64,000 nucleotides of DNA, taken from Palsa-187 sp963819185. GTDB taxonomy: Bacteria; Acidobacteriota; Terriglobia; Bryobacterales; Bryobacteraceae. The DNA lies in contig CAWFVG010000004.1 of NCBI GenBank assembly GCA_963819185.1, forward strand, positions 248,001 through 312,000. Direction: 5' to 3'. The position numbers and the translations under genes are program-made. Shown one piece after another: positions 46,769 to 55,307 of the stretch (the stretch's first letter is position 1; each line of letters opens with the position of its first letter). Under the pieces are notes generated by a model. The model saw only the letters and a program-made list of their open reading frames with translations, had not been told where the DNA came from and did no database searches.

Positions 46769-48285
46769 ATGAGAACCCTGTTTGTACATCCCAGCTCACT
46801 GATGTACTCGGAGATTTACCTGCGCCTGGAGCCGCTAGGGCTGGAATTGGTTGCCGAATCCGCCCGCAAATCCGGCCACCAGGTGCGGCTGGTGGACCTC
46901 CAGGCCTACCGCCACCCCGATTTTTTCCGCTTCCTGGACGAATGGAAACCGGAAGCGATCGGATTTTCGCTCAACTATCTGGCCAACATTCCCGAGGTCC
47001 TGGACCTGGCCAAAGCGGCCAAGCAGCGCCTGCCGGAGTGTTTTGTTTTCGCCGGAGGTCATAGCGCTTCGTTCACGGCGAAAGAAATCCTGACCCACGC
47101 CGCCGGAGCCATTGACTGCGTGGTGCGTGGCGAAGGTGAGGCGATTGCGCCGCAGGTGCTGGAGGCAGCGGGCGATCCGGATCGTCTACGCACCCTTCCG
47201 GGTGTTGTAACACCAACCGGCGACGGTCCTCCGCCGCGTTTGGTGGACAATCTCGACGCGCTGCATCCGGCCCGGGATCTCCTGGCCCGGCGTAAGAAAT
47301 ATTTCATCGGCGTGCTGGACCCCTGCGCCTCGATCGAGTTCACCCGCGGCTGCCCCTGGGATTGCACCTTTTGCAGCGCCTGGACCTTCTACGGACGCAA
47401 TTACCGCAAGCTGAGCCCGGAGGCCGCGGGCGAGGATCTGGCTCGCATCGCCGAGCCCGGAGTCTTCGTGGTCGATGACGTCGCCTTCATCCATCCCGAC
47501 CATGGCGAAGCCCTCGCACGTGAGGTGGAAAAGCGCGGCATCAAAAAGCAGTATTACCTGGAAACTCGCGGCGACGTACTGCTGCGCAATAAAGAAATCT
47601 TCCGCTTCTGGAAGCGGCTGGGATTGAAGTATATGTTCCTGGGCATCGAAGCCATCGACGACGAAGGCCTGAAGGCGCACCGCAAGCGCATGACCATTAA
47701 GAAGAACATCGAGGCTTTGGAGTGCGCCCGCTCGCTCAACATTCACGCGGCGGTCAACATCATCGCCGACCCAAGCTGGGATGAACGCCACTTTGCCGCC
47801 GTGCGCGACTGGGCGCTCTCGGTTCCGGAGATCGTGCACATCACCGTCAATACTCCCTATCCGGGGACCGAGACCTGGGTCACCGAATCGCGCAACTTCA
47901 CCACGCGAGATTACCGTCTGTTCGATGTGCAGCACGCCGTTCTGCCCACCAAGCTGCCGCTCGATCGGTTCTATCAAGAGCTGGTCAAAACCCAGCAGAT
48001 TCTGAATCAGAAGCACCTGGGTTTCGCGGCGCTCAAAGACACTTTTGTGATGGCGGCGAAATTCCTGGCTGCCGGGCAGACCAATTTCGTCAAAATGCTG
48101 TGGAAGTTTTCGAGTGTTTATAACGCGGAGCGCCAGGTCGCGGACCACCGCAAGCAGATCCATTACTCCATCGGCCTGCCTCCGTTCACCGCGCAGGCCA
48201 GGTCGATCCCACGCTGCTCTACATCCACAAACCGGCCGCGCCTTCCATCGCAAAAAGCGCAGCCGTGGCGAGGCACTCCGATTAA
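46769..48285 (+). CDS. hpnR: Hopanoid C-3 methylase HpnR, single-base frameshift at the C-terminus
   Basis: B12-binding radical SAM enzyme that adds a methyl group at C-3 of hopanoids. It starts MRTLFVHPSSLMYSEIYLRL at ATG 46769 behind GGAGGG. The cobalamin-binding domain spans roughly residues 1-140 (FVFAGGHSASFTAKEIL). The radical SAM cluster motif is RGCPWDCTFCSAWTFYGRNYR (CxxxCxxC). YYLETRGDVLLRNKE and TVNTPYPGTETW are characteristic of HpnR. As sequenced, the frame drifts after GLPPFTAQ. Adding one G to GG at 48196-48197 gives QGQVDPTLLYIHKPAAPS and a stop at 48283-48285, matching the conserved DPxxLYxH tail. Confidence 0.87.
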
Positions 48286-48324
48286 AGAAGGAAACAATTC
48301 GCCCCCTCGTGCGTATAAAACAGC

Positions 48325-50802
48325 ATGGGCGACTTCCTCAGGGACCTGAAGCAATCCGTCCGGATGTTCGTGAAGATCCCCGGCTTTAGCCTCACGGCCA
48401 TCGCCGCCCTGGCGCTCGGGATTGCGGCCGTCACCGCGATCTTCTCCATTGTCAACGCGGTCCTTCTCCGTCCATTCCCCATTCGCGATGCGGATCACTT
48501 CGTCATTCTGATGAACAACACCGTGGACCAGAAAGGGCAGGCCGGGTCCAATCCGGCCGTCTCGCCGGTGAAGTTTGCATTTTTCCAAACTCAAACCAAC
48601 ATCCTCGAAGACGTGTCCGCTTCCGATTCGATCGCCTTTAACTACACGGGAGGCGACAAGCCGGAGCAACTTTCGGCCCTGCAAGCCTCGGCCCGCACGT
48701 TTCAGGTTTGGGGAATCCCGATTGTGCGCGGCCGGTCCTTCACTCAGGAAGAGGACTCGCCGCATGGCCCTCATGTCGTGATCCTCAGTGAGGAGTTTTG
48801 GCGAACCCGGTTCGCGGCCGATCCGCAGGTGCTGGGCCGCAACATCGTGCTGAATAGCGACGCCTACACGATCATCGGGGTCTCGGCCAATAACCCGGCG
48901 TGGGTGGAATTCGGACCGCCGCCGCAGGTGATCGTGCCGATGCAGCTCGACCCCAACAGCACCGACGTGGGCAATTACTTTGGCGCCTACGCGCGCTTGA
49001 AGCCAGGCGTGACTCTGGAGCAGGCGCAAGCGGCGCTGGCGGTTTCGACCCAAGCGCTGCGTGAAAAATTCCCCATCCAGATGGGCCCCAAGGACACGCT
49101 CACTGCCAAGACCTACAAGGAGTTCTTGATCGGCAACACCCGGCCTCTGTTGTGGGTGATGCTGGGCGCAGTGGGATTGGTCTTGTTGATTGCCTGCGCC
49201 AACGTCGCTAACCTTCTGCTGGTCCGAGCCACGGGCCGCCGCCGCGAAATCGCCATTCGGGCCGCGATCGGGGCGGGGCGGGGAAGAGTCGTCCGCCAAT
49301 TGCTTACGGAGAGCGTGCTGTTGGCGCTCGCTGGAGGAGCCTTGGGTGTGGCTCTGGGCTACGCCGGAATCCGCGCCTTGCTGGCCATCAACACAGCCGG
49401 GCTGCCGCGGTTGGGCGAGAACGGAGCCGCGGTTTGGATTGACTGGCGCTTGCTCGCCTTCGCTTTGGGGATCTCGCTCGCTACCGGAATCATTTTCGGA
49501 TTGTTTCCCGCCTTGCAAGGCTCGCGCGCGGACTTGAACGCCGTGTTGAAAGAAAGCAGTGGGCGATCCGGCACCGGCCTGAGGCAGAACAAAGCTCGTG
49601 CGGCTCTGGTGGTGAGCGAAGTAGGGCTGGCCGTGGTGCTGCTGGTGGGCGCGGCGCTGCTGATCCGCACTTTCGTTGCGCTCTACTCGGTCGATCCCGG
49701 ATTCGATCCTAACAACGTGCTGACCATGCAGATGTTGTTGACCGGGTCGAAATATCAGCCGACCGCCGGCGTGGCGGATGTCATGCATGACGCAGTGGAG
49801 CGGATGCGCGCCATCCCCGGGGTGTTGAACGCCGCGGCGACGGATTTTCTGCCGCTTCAGGTGGGCGCCGGCTTGCCGTTCAACATTATCGGCCGTCCTC
49901 CTACGCAAGGGCCGTTCACCGGCCAAGGGTCGTGGTGCCCGGTGGGGCCGGGATTCTTCGAAACCTTCAAGATCGCGGTGAAGCGCGGGCGAATTTTCGA
50001 TGATCGTGACGACGGCAAGGCTCCGCCGGTGGTGCTCATCAATGAGGCCATGGCCAAACAGTATTGGAAGGACAGCGATCCGCTCAAGGATCGCATTGCC
50101 ATTGGCCGCGGAATCATGAAGGAGATGAAGGATGAGCCGGCGCGGCAGATTGTCGGCGTTGTCGCGGACGTTCATAACGGCGGGCTGAACCAGGATCCCC
50201 AACCGATGATGTACGTACCGGCCGCGCAAATGCCGGACGCCATGAACGCGTTCCTGGTGCGGCTGGTGTCGATCTACTGGGTGGTGCGCACGCAAGGCGA
50301 ACCGTCCCGGCTCACTGCGGCCGTTCAGGAGCAATTGCGTCAGGCCACCGGGCTTCCGGTCACCAAGGTGCGCACCATGGCGGACGTAGTGGAAACCGCC
50401 TCCGCGCGGCAACGCTTCAACATGCTGCTGATGACCGTGTTCGGCGGAATGGCGCTGCTGCTGGCGGCCATCGGGATTTATGGACTGATGGCTTACACGG
50501 TGGAACAGCGCACGCAGGAGATTGGCATTCGGCTCGCGCTGGGCGCGGAGGCCGGCCAGGTGCGTTCCATGGTTGTGCGGCAGGGCATGACGCTGGCATT
50601 AAGTGGCGTCGCCATCGGAGTCGCCGCCGCGTGGGCCTTGGCGCGAGTGATCGAAAGCATGCTGTTCGGCGTCAAAGCCCGCGACCCGCTGGTCTTCCTG
50701 GCCGTCCCGCTCACCCTGGCGATGGTAGCTTTGGTCGCCGTGTGGCTACCGGCAATCCGGGCGAGCAGAGTCAGCCCCACCGAGTCTCTAAGGTACGAAT
50801 AG
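48325..50802 (+). CDS. ADOP-type MacB/FtsX permease
   Basis: An 825-residue duplicated permease of the acidobacterial orphan type: two MacB periplasmic core plus FtsX units in one chain and no ATPase gene alongside. The N-terminus FLRDLKQSVRMFVKIPGFSLTAIAALALGI is typical, taken in parts. The first FtsX unit contains LLIACANVANLLLVRATGRRREIAIR, the second YGLMAYTVEQRTQEIGIRLALGA, and the end is the family-standard RASRVSPTESLRYE. About eight transmembrane helices are predicted by eye. Function in acidobacteria is not established; related MacB proteins use ATP to drive periplasmic export. It lies 39 bases after hpnR. Confidence 0.92.
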   Translation: MGDFLRDLKQSVRMFVKIPGFSLTAIAALALGIAAVTAIFSIVNAVLLRPFPIRDADHFVILMNNTVDQKGQAGSNPAVSPVKFAFFQTQTNILEDVSASDSIAFNYTGGDKPEQLSALQASARTFQVWGIPIVRGRSFTQEEDSPHGPHVVILSEEFWRTRFAADPQVLGRNIVLNSDAYTIIGVSANNPAWVEFGPPPQVIVPMQLDPNSTDVGNYFGAYARLKPGVTLEQAQAALAVSTQALREKFPIQMGPKDTLTAKTYKEFLIGNTRPLLWVMLGAVGLVLLIACANVANLLLVRATGRRREIAIRAAIGAGRGRVVRQLLTESVLLALAGGALGVALGYAGIRALLAINTAGLPRLGENGAAVWIDWRLLAFALGISLATGIIFGLFPALQGSRADLNAVLKESSGRSGTGLRQNKARAALVVSEVGLAVVLLVGAALLIRTFVALYSVDPGFDPNNVLTMQMLLTGSKYQPTAGVADVMHDAVERMRAIPGVLNAAATDFLPLQVGAGLPFNIIGRPPTQGPFTGQGSWCPVGPGFFETFKIAVKRGRIFDDRDDGKAPPVVLINEAMAKQYWKDSDPLKDRIAIGRGIMKEMKDEPARQIVGVVADVHNGGLNQDPQPMMYVPAAQMPDAMNAFLVRLVSIYWVVRTQGEPSRLTAAVQEQLRQATGLPVTKVRTMADVVETASARQRFNMLLMTVFGGMALLLAAIGIYGLMAYTVEQRTQEIGIRLALGAEAGQVRSMVVRQGMTLALSGVAIGVAAAWALARVIESMLFGVKARDPLVFLAVPLTLAMVALVAVWLPAIRASRVSPTESLRYE

Positions 50803-50826
50803 CGCCCGGGGCGCTACAATTCTCAC

Positions 50827-51192
50827 ATGCGGCTGGGCTCGGCCATGATCTTTGTAAAGGATCTCGACCGCATGGCAGCCTTCTATGCGGACACCTTGGG
50901 CTTGAAGCCGGTCCAGGAAACACGGCTGGACAACCGGGTGGAATTCGAAGGCGGGGGCGCCAGGTTCTCGTTGCACGCCATTCCGCCAGTGATCGCCAGC
51001 CAGATCCAGATTTCATCCCCACCGCAGGCTCGCGAACAAGGTTCCATAAAACTGAGTTTTGAGGTAGAGGATGTTCCCTCGGAGATCCGAAGGTTGGAAT
51101 CCCTCGGAGTGACATTGGTGCGGAGACCCTGGGGCGCGGTGGATGGAATCGATCCCGAGGGAAACGTTTTCGGCATCCATTCCAGGGCCTAG
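50827..51192 (+). CDS. VOC-superfamily (glyoxalase-like) protein
   Basis: A 121-residue vicinal-oxygen-chelate protein with the two beta-alpha-beta-beta-beta modules of the fold: MIFVKDLDRMAAFYADTLGLKPV in the first, LSFEVEDVPSEIRRLESLGV in the second, and DGIDPEGNVFGIHS at the end. Family members include dioxygenases, lyases and resistance proteins; no activity can be assigned. The metal site is incomplete: neither the first-strand His nor the final Glu is conserved, so it may bind ligand without catalysis. It follows the ADOP permease by 24 bases. Confidence 0.88.
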   Translation: MRLGSAMIFVKDLDRMAAFYADTLGLKPVQETRLDNRVEFEGGGARFSLHAIPPVIASQIQISSPPQAREQGSIKLSFEVEDVPSEIRRLESLGVTLVRRPWGAVDGIDPEGNVFGIHSRA

Positions 51193-51279
51193 ACCGCGCA
51201 TCCCGCCGAGACTGTATCCGCGTGTCAACGCGCCGAAACATTGATATCATGTTTGCGTTCAGCGGCAAGGAGACACATC

Positions 51280-53268
51280 ATGGCGAAATCGAAGAAAACT
51301 GTTGCTGGTGATGGCGGATTCGGCAGACGCGGATTCCTGAGGAACGCGGCGGCTAGCGCGGCAGGAGCCGCACTGGTCACCACGGCGCCCTTGGCGGAAG
51401 CCCAGCAAGGCAGCGCAACCGGAGGCCGGCAAAATGGCGCGGCCCCTGCTCCGACTCAGGCGCAGCTCGATCGCGACGCCGGCAACGTACGGCCGCCCGC
51501 GGTCACGCGCACCATTACGCGCCCCGGCTCCGACCTGATGGTCCAGGCGATTCACGACATGGGCGTCGAATTCGCGGTCGCCAACCCCGGATCGAGCTTT
51601 GAAGGCTTGCAGGAATCCTTCATCAACTACAGCGCGCCCGGCAAGCCCGTGAACAGCAAGCCCGAGTGGATCACAGCTTTGCATGAAGAATCGGCGGTGA
51701 CCATGGCGCACGGCTACGCCAAGGCCGAGGGCAAGCCCATGGTCGCGGTGCTGCACGGCACCATCGGCATCCAGCACGCCGCCATGTCGATTTACCAGGC
51801 TTATTACGATCGCGTTCCGGTCCTGATGCTGGCGGGCAACGACCCCGATTTCATCGCCGCCCACACCGCCAAAGACATGGCGGGCATGGTCCGCAGCTAC
51901 ACCAAGTGGGACAACGAGCCCAAGACCGTCGAGGAATCGCTGCACGCCATCCAGCGCGCCTATAACGAAGCCATCACGCCTCCCATGGGGCCCACCCTGG
52001 TGGTGCTGGGCACGGAGATCCAGAAGGAGAACGTCCCGACGCTTCAGATTCCGTCCTACAAGCCGCCCACCTTCGTCACCATCGATTCCAGCCACGCCCG
52101 CGAGATCGCGGCGGGGTTGCTCGCCGCGCAGAACCCTAGGATCGCCGTCGGCCGCTTGCGGACGCCGGAAGGCGTGAAGCGCGCCGTGGAGTTGGCCGAA
52201 CTTGTTGGCGCATCCACCAGCACCGCGGCGACGAATGGTCCCATGAGCTTCCCGCAGCGCCACGCTCTTTGCGGACCGGGCGCCGATACCAATTACGACT
52301 ACACGCTCGGTCTGGAGACCGCTGGAGCGCAAGCGGCCATCGCTGGTCCCGGGACATCCACCATCGTCGCCGAGCGCGATAAAGACCATATCGACTTCGG
52401 CGGAATCACTCCAGGTGTGGGCGGGCGCGCTGGAGGCGGCGGAGGGGGAAGAGGCGGACGTGGCGGCGGTCGCGGAGGCAACGCGGCGCCCAATGCCACT
52501 CCCATTGAAGCCGATGCCGAAGCCAGCCTTCCGATGATCATCGAACAGGTCAAGAGCCAGATGACTTCGGATCAGAAGTCTCGCATCCAGGCGCGAATCG
52601 CCAAGCTCACCACGGCCAATCATGACGCTCGCGTCGCCGCCGTGGAAGCCGCGGTTCAGAGCAAGATGGCCGGATGGAACGCCTCGCCCATCAGCACCGC
52701 TCGTATTTACGCCGAGCTGTGGCCGCTGATCATGAACGAAGACTGGTGCCTCGCCTCGCCCAGCAATTTCTCCGGCGGCCACAACGCGCAACTGTGGGAT
52801 CACGACAAGCCCTACAGCTACCTGGGCGGCCAGGGCGCGGGCGGCATGGGTTACGGCGCTCCGGCTTCGGTGGGCGCGGCATTGGCGGCGAAAGCTCACA
52901 ACCGTATCGTGATCAACGTCCAGACCGACGGCGATCTCAACTACGCTCCCGGCGTCCTGTGGACTGCGGTACATCACAAGCTGCCAATGCTGACCATCAT
53001 GCACAACAATCGCGCGTGGCACCAGGAGTACATGTTTGTCGAATACATGGCCGGCGTTCGCGGCCGTGGCGCGCTGAATGCGCACGTCGGCAGCACCCTG
53101 CGCGATCCGTTCATCGATTACACCAAGATGGCGGCCGGCTACGGCATGAATGCGGAGCCTGCGCCGATCACCGATCCCACCAAGCTTTCCGCGGCCTTGA
53201 AGCGCGGCGTGGCGTCGGTCAAGCGCGGTGAGCCGTACATGATCGACGTGATCACCCAGCCTCGTTAA
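51280..53268 (+). CDS. Tat-exported thiamine-diphosphate-dependent enzyme (acetolactate synthase-like)
   Basis: A 662-residue ThDP enzyme with a twin-arginine signal (GRRGFLRNAAASAAGAALV), so predicted to be folded before export to the periplasm. AAGGAG precedes ATG 51280. The N-terminal PYR domain carries the catalytic-type Glu in LHEESAVTMAHGYAK. The C-terminal PP domain has the cofactor-binding stretch from TDGDLNYAPG to LTIMHNNRAWHQE. A Gly/Arg-rich insert (GGRGGGRGG) lies near residue 395, between domains. Most ThDP enzymes are cytoplasmic. A c-type cytochrome gene starts 27 bases downstream, suggesting an oxidative decarboxylase that passes electrons to it, but the substrate is unknown. 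Confidence 0.85.
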   Translation: MAKSKKTVAGDGGFGRRGFLRNAAASAAGAALVTTAPLAEAQQGSATGGRQNGAAPAPTQAQLDRDAGNVRPPAVTRTITRPGSDLMVQAIHDMGVEFAVANPGSSFEGLQESFINYSAPGKPVNSKPEWITALHEESAVTMAHGYAKAEGKPMVAVLHGTIGIQHAAMSIYQAYYDRVPVLMLAGNDPDFIAAHTAKDMAGMVRSYTKWDNEPKTVEESLHAIQRAYNEAITPPMGPTLVVLGTEIQKENVPTLQIPSYKPPTFVTIDSSHAREIAAGLLAAQNPRIAVGRLRTPEGVKRAVELAELVGASTSTAATNGPMSFPQRHALCGPGADTNYDYTLGLETAGAQAAIAGPGTSTIVAERDKDHIDFGGITPGVGGRAGGGGGGRGGRGGGRGGNAAPNATPIEADAEASLPMIIEQVKSQMTSDQKSRIQARIAKLTTANHDARVAAVEAAVQSKMAGWNASPISTARIYAELWPLIMNEDWCLASPSNFSGGHNAQLWDHDKPYSYLGGQGAGGMGYGAPASVGAALAAKAHNRIVINVQTDGDLNYAPGVLWTAVHHKLPMLTIMHNNRAWHQEYMFVEYMAGVRGRGALNAHVGSTLRDPFIDYTKMAAGYGMNAEPAPITDPTKLSAALKRGVASVKRGEPYMIDVITQPR

Positions 53269-53295
53269 AGGAAATCGGGGTTAAGGACAATCCGT

Positions 53296-53760
53296 ATGAA
53301 GAATGTTTTGTTTTTATCCGCTGTGACCATCGCAGCGGCTGGAATTGTGCTGGCGCAAGGTGGAGGGCGGGGCGCGAACGCGGCTCCCGCCAAGCCCGTT
53401 CCTCCTCCCACCAGTCCCGTCACCGGCAACGCAACGGCGGGTAAGGGTCTGTATTACAACTTCGGCTGCTACGCGTGCCACGGCTACAACGGCGAGACCG
53501 GAGCCCGGCCCTTTGTCGGGCGATGGGGAAATCTGAGCACGGAGCAGACCTTCCTCACGTTCCTGCGCGGACGCGCCAACGTGGCCCCGGAGACTCCGTC
53601 GACCAACATGCCGAACTTCAGCCAGAACTCCATGTCCGACAAGCAGGCCAAGGACATCTACGCCTACATCCGCACCTTCAAAAGCTCCGCACCGCCGGAC
53701 GTGAAGGACGCCGCCGCTCTGAACGATATCGTCCAGGCCGCCAAGGCGGATAAGAAATAG
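53296..53760 (+). CDS. Class I c-type cytochrome
   Basis: A 154-residue exported mono-heme cytochrome c. The signal peptide (VLFLSAVTIAAAGIVLAQ) is followed by a Gly/Arg- and Pro-rich linker. The heme motif is GCYACHGYNGETG (CxxCH), and the distal Met is probably in STNMPNFSQNSMSDKQ. It lies 27 bases after the Tat-exported ThDP enzyme and is probably cotranscribed with it. A PQQ dehydrogenase that would also need a cytochrome acceptor is 1.5 kb downstream. A periplasmic electron-transfer role is secure; the partner is inferred. Confidence 0.92.
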   Translation: MKNVLFLSAVTIAAAGIVLAQGGGRGANAAPAKPVPPPTSPVTGNATAGKGLYYNFGCYACHGYNGETGARPFVGRWGNLSTEQTFLTFLRGRANVAPETPSTNMPNFSQNSMSDKQAKDIYAYIRTFKSSAPPDVKDAAALNDIVQAAKADKK

Positions 53761-53788
53761 CGGGCCAAGTCGACTACGCTAATAGCGT

Positions 53789-54115
53789 ATGAGCAAGACT
53801 AATCGCACGCCGGGTACGGCGACAGCCAGAAGCCGGATCATCGAAAGCCTTCGGGAGGCGGTCGCTTGGGCGGAGGGTAAGGACGTGCCCGTGCGCCTGA
53901 CCAACGTGGACGTCCCCGTCGTCGATGTACGGAAAGTTCGCAAGCGCCTGCACCTAAGTCAGGCTCCCTTCGCGGCCAAGTTCGGTTTTCAGCCCGCGAC
54001 GCTGCGCAACTGGGAGCAGGGGCGCACCCGGCCGGATGGACCGGCGCGGGTTTTGCTCGCGGTAATCGCTCGCCACCCGGAAGCCGTCGAGGATGCGATC
54101 AGTAAGGCTAGCTGA
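53789..54115 (+). CDS. XRE-type helix-turn-helix regulator (HigA-like)
   Basis: A 108-residue protein with a C-terminal Cro/XRE helix-turn-helix: VRKVRKRLHLSQAPFAAKFGF, then ATLRNWEQGRTRPDGPARVLL. The layout with a short N-terminal region is typical of HigA/NadS-type antitoxins and their orphan relatives. No RelE/HigB toxin gene is adjacent. It is convergent with the SIR2-like gene (16-base gap) and follows the cytochrome gene by 28 bases. It may regulate its neighbours, or be the remains of a toxin-antitoxin pair. Confidence 0.8.
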   Translation: MSKTNRTPGTATARSRIIESLREAVAWAEGKDVPVRLTNVDVPVVDVRKVRKRLHLSQAPFAAKFGFQPATLRNWEQGRTRPDGPARVLLAVIARHPEAVEDAISKAS

Positions 54116-54130
54116 GACGCTTTCCGCAAC

Positions 54131-55174
54131 TCAAAGAAATCCTTTGATCGCGCCACTCACGACGAGGTCACTGAATCCAATGGGTAGCAACTGCGAATTC
54201 CCGGCGTCCAGCGGGACGCCCGCCGCGGTCATCCGGGTATAGGGCTCCTTGCTATCACCAGCACTACCGCAGGCAGCGAGAATACGAACCGGCCTCGTCA
54301 GACCCTCTTTGACCAGCTTCAGGAAGTGGCTCTCTCCTCCTCGCCATCCGACGATAATAATTTCGGCAACCTGGGGAATAAGCGCCTTCAGATGGTCAAG
54401 ATGCTCTGGCGGACAGACGAAAGTGTGTTTAGAGACCGTCGGGATCGCCAGCGCTGGAAGCGGCCATGCGACGCGCCACCGCTCCTGGCGCCCCACGCTG
54501 GCGCTATGGTCCACGACGCAGTCCACATCCGTGTTCGGGGCCGCGCGGATCAGTCCGTTGGCCAGGGCCTTGCTGTGGGAGCCGTGGTTCAAACCTCCAA
54601 GGGCCGCATTCTGGGTATTCATTGCGCCTCGCGGTACCCAGTGTACCCAGTCAGTCGAGCCATGCAGCTTAATCAGGCCATATTTGACGTGAGAAATGTA
54701 GTCGCCCATCCCACCAACAGGAACATCTATCTCACGAAGCGCCTGTTCCAGGAGGGTGTCGTAGTTGAAGGTCACAAAGCAGATACGGTGGTCACTCCCG
54801 ACGCTTACCTGATCTAGAAACGCCTGATAGTTGGAAAGGCCGGAGGTGTGGTGAGACCAGTTTTTCTGGCAGAGTTCAATGACGTCCCTCAGGTAGTACT
54901 TGACAGCGGTGAGTTGCCTTCGGCGTTCGATATGGCCCTCGCCCTCGGTGCGATACGCTTCCAGCTTGTCCTCGACGTTATCCACGTTCTCGAGGAAGGG
55001 AAGGATGCGTTGGACGCGGGGGTAGATGCGAGATATGTCGCGAAACTCCCTGAGATTCGCGAAGAGATCCCTGGCCAAAGGAAGGCGATAATTCAGCAGG
55101 CCCTGGTTCTGGACGGGTCTAAAGGAGGAGCAGGAATCGTAGGACGCACCCGCTCCGAAAATGACCATTAGCAT
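54131..55174 (-). CDS. SIR2-like NAD-binding domain protein, putative defence gene
   Basis: A 347-residue protein of the SIR2-like superfamily found in antiphage systems. The N-terminal nucleotide motif is VIFGAGASYDS, the family-typical FVTFNYDTLLEQAL lies near residue 137, and LIKLHGSTDWVHW near residue 168 carries the His expected at the NADase centre. IIIVGWRGGESHF and a C-terminal Rossmann-like segment follow. Such proteins deplete NAD+ upon infection in several systems, alone or with partners. No recognised partner (Argonaute, HerA, TIR) is adjacent; an HTH gene is convergent. Base composition is visibly lower in GC than flanking genes, suggesting acquisition. Confidence 0.72.
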   Translation of the reverse strand: MLMVIFGAGASYDSCSSFRPVQNQGLLNYRLPLARDLFANLREFRDISRIYPRVQRILPFLENVDNVEDKLEAYRTEGEGHIERRRQLTAVKYYLRDVIELCQKNWSHHTSGLSNYQAFLDQVSVGSDHRICFVTFNYDTLLEQALREIDVPVGGMGDYISHVKYGLIKLHGSTDWVHWVPRGAMNTQNAALGGLNHGSHSKALANGLIRAAPNTDVDCVVDHSASVGRQERWRVAWPLPALAIPTVSKHTFVCPPEHLDHLKALIPQVAEIIIVGWRGGESHFLKLVKEGLTRPVRILAACGSAGDSKEPYTRMTAAGVPLDAGNSQLLPIGFSDLVVSGAIKGFL

Positions 55175-55307
55175 GGGCGTTCCGTGAAGAGTCTACCACG
55201 CGCCTTGGCGACGGGCTCAGCTCGGCTCTAGCTCGCCTCGTTGCATGCACCTTCGCACAGCGATAAGATAGCCCCTTCGGCAGTTCTATTAAAATAAGGT
55301 GAAATCC

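Noticed and set aside
48163..50412. Long open frame antisense to the ADOP permease
   Set aside because: It lies opposite a clear, full-length permease, has His/Arg/Gly-rich composition typical of reverse-complement shadows in high-GC DNA, and no recognisable domain.
51259..53085. 608-codon open frame antisense to the ThDP enzyme
   Set aside because: Sense strand has ribosome-binding site, Tat signal and cofactor motifs; the antisense frame is a composition artefact.
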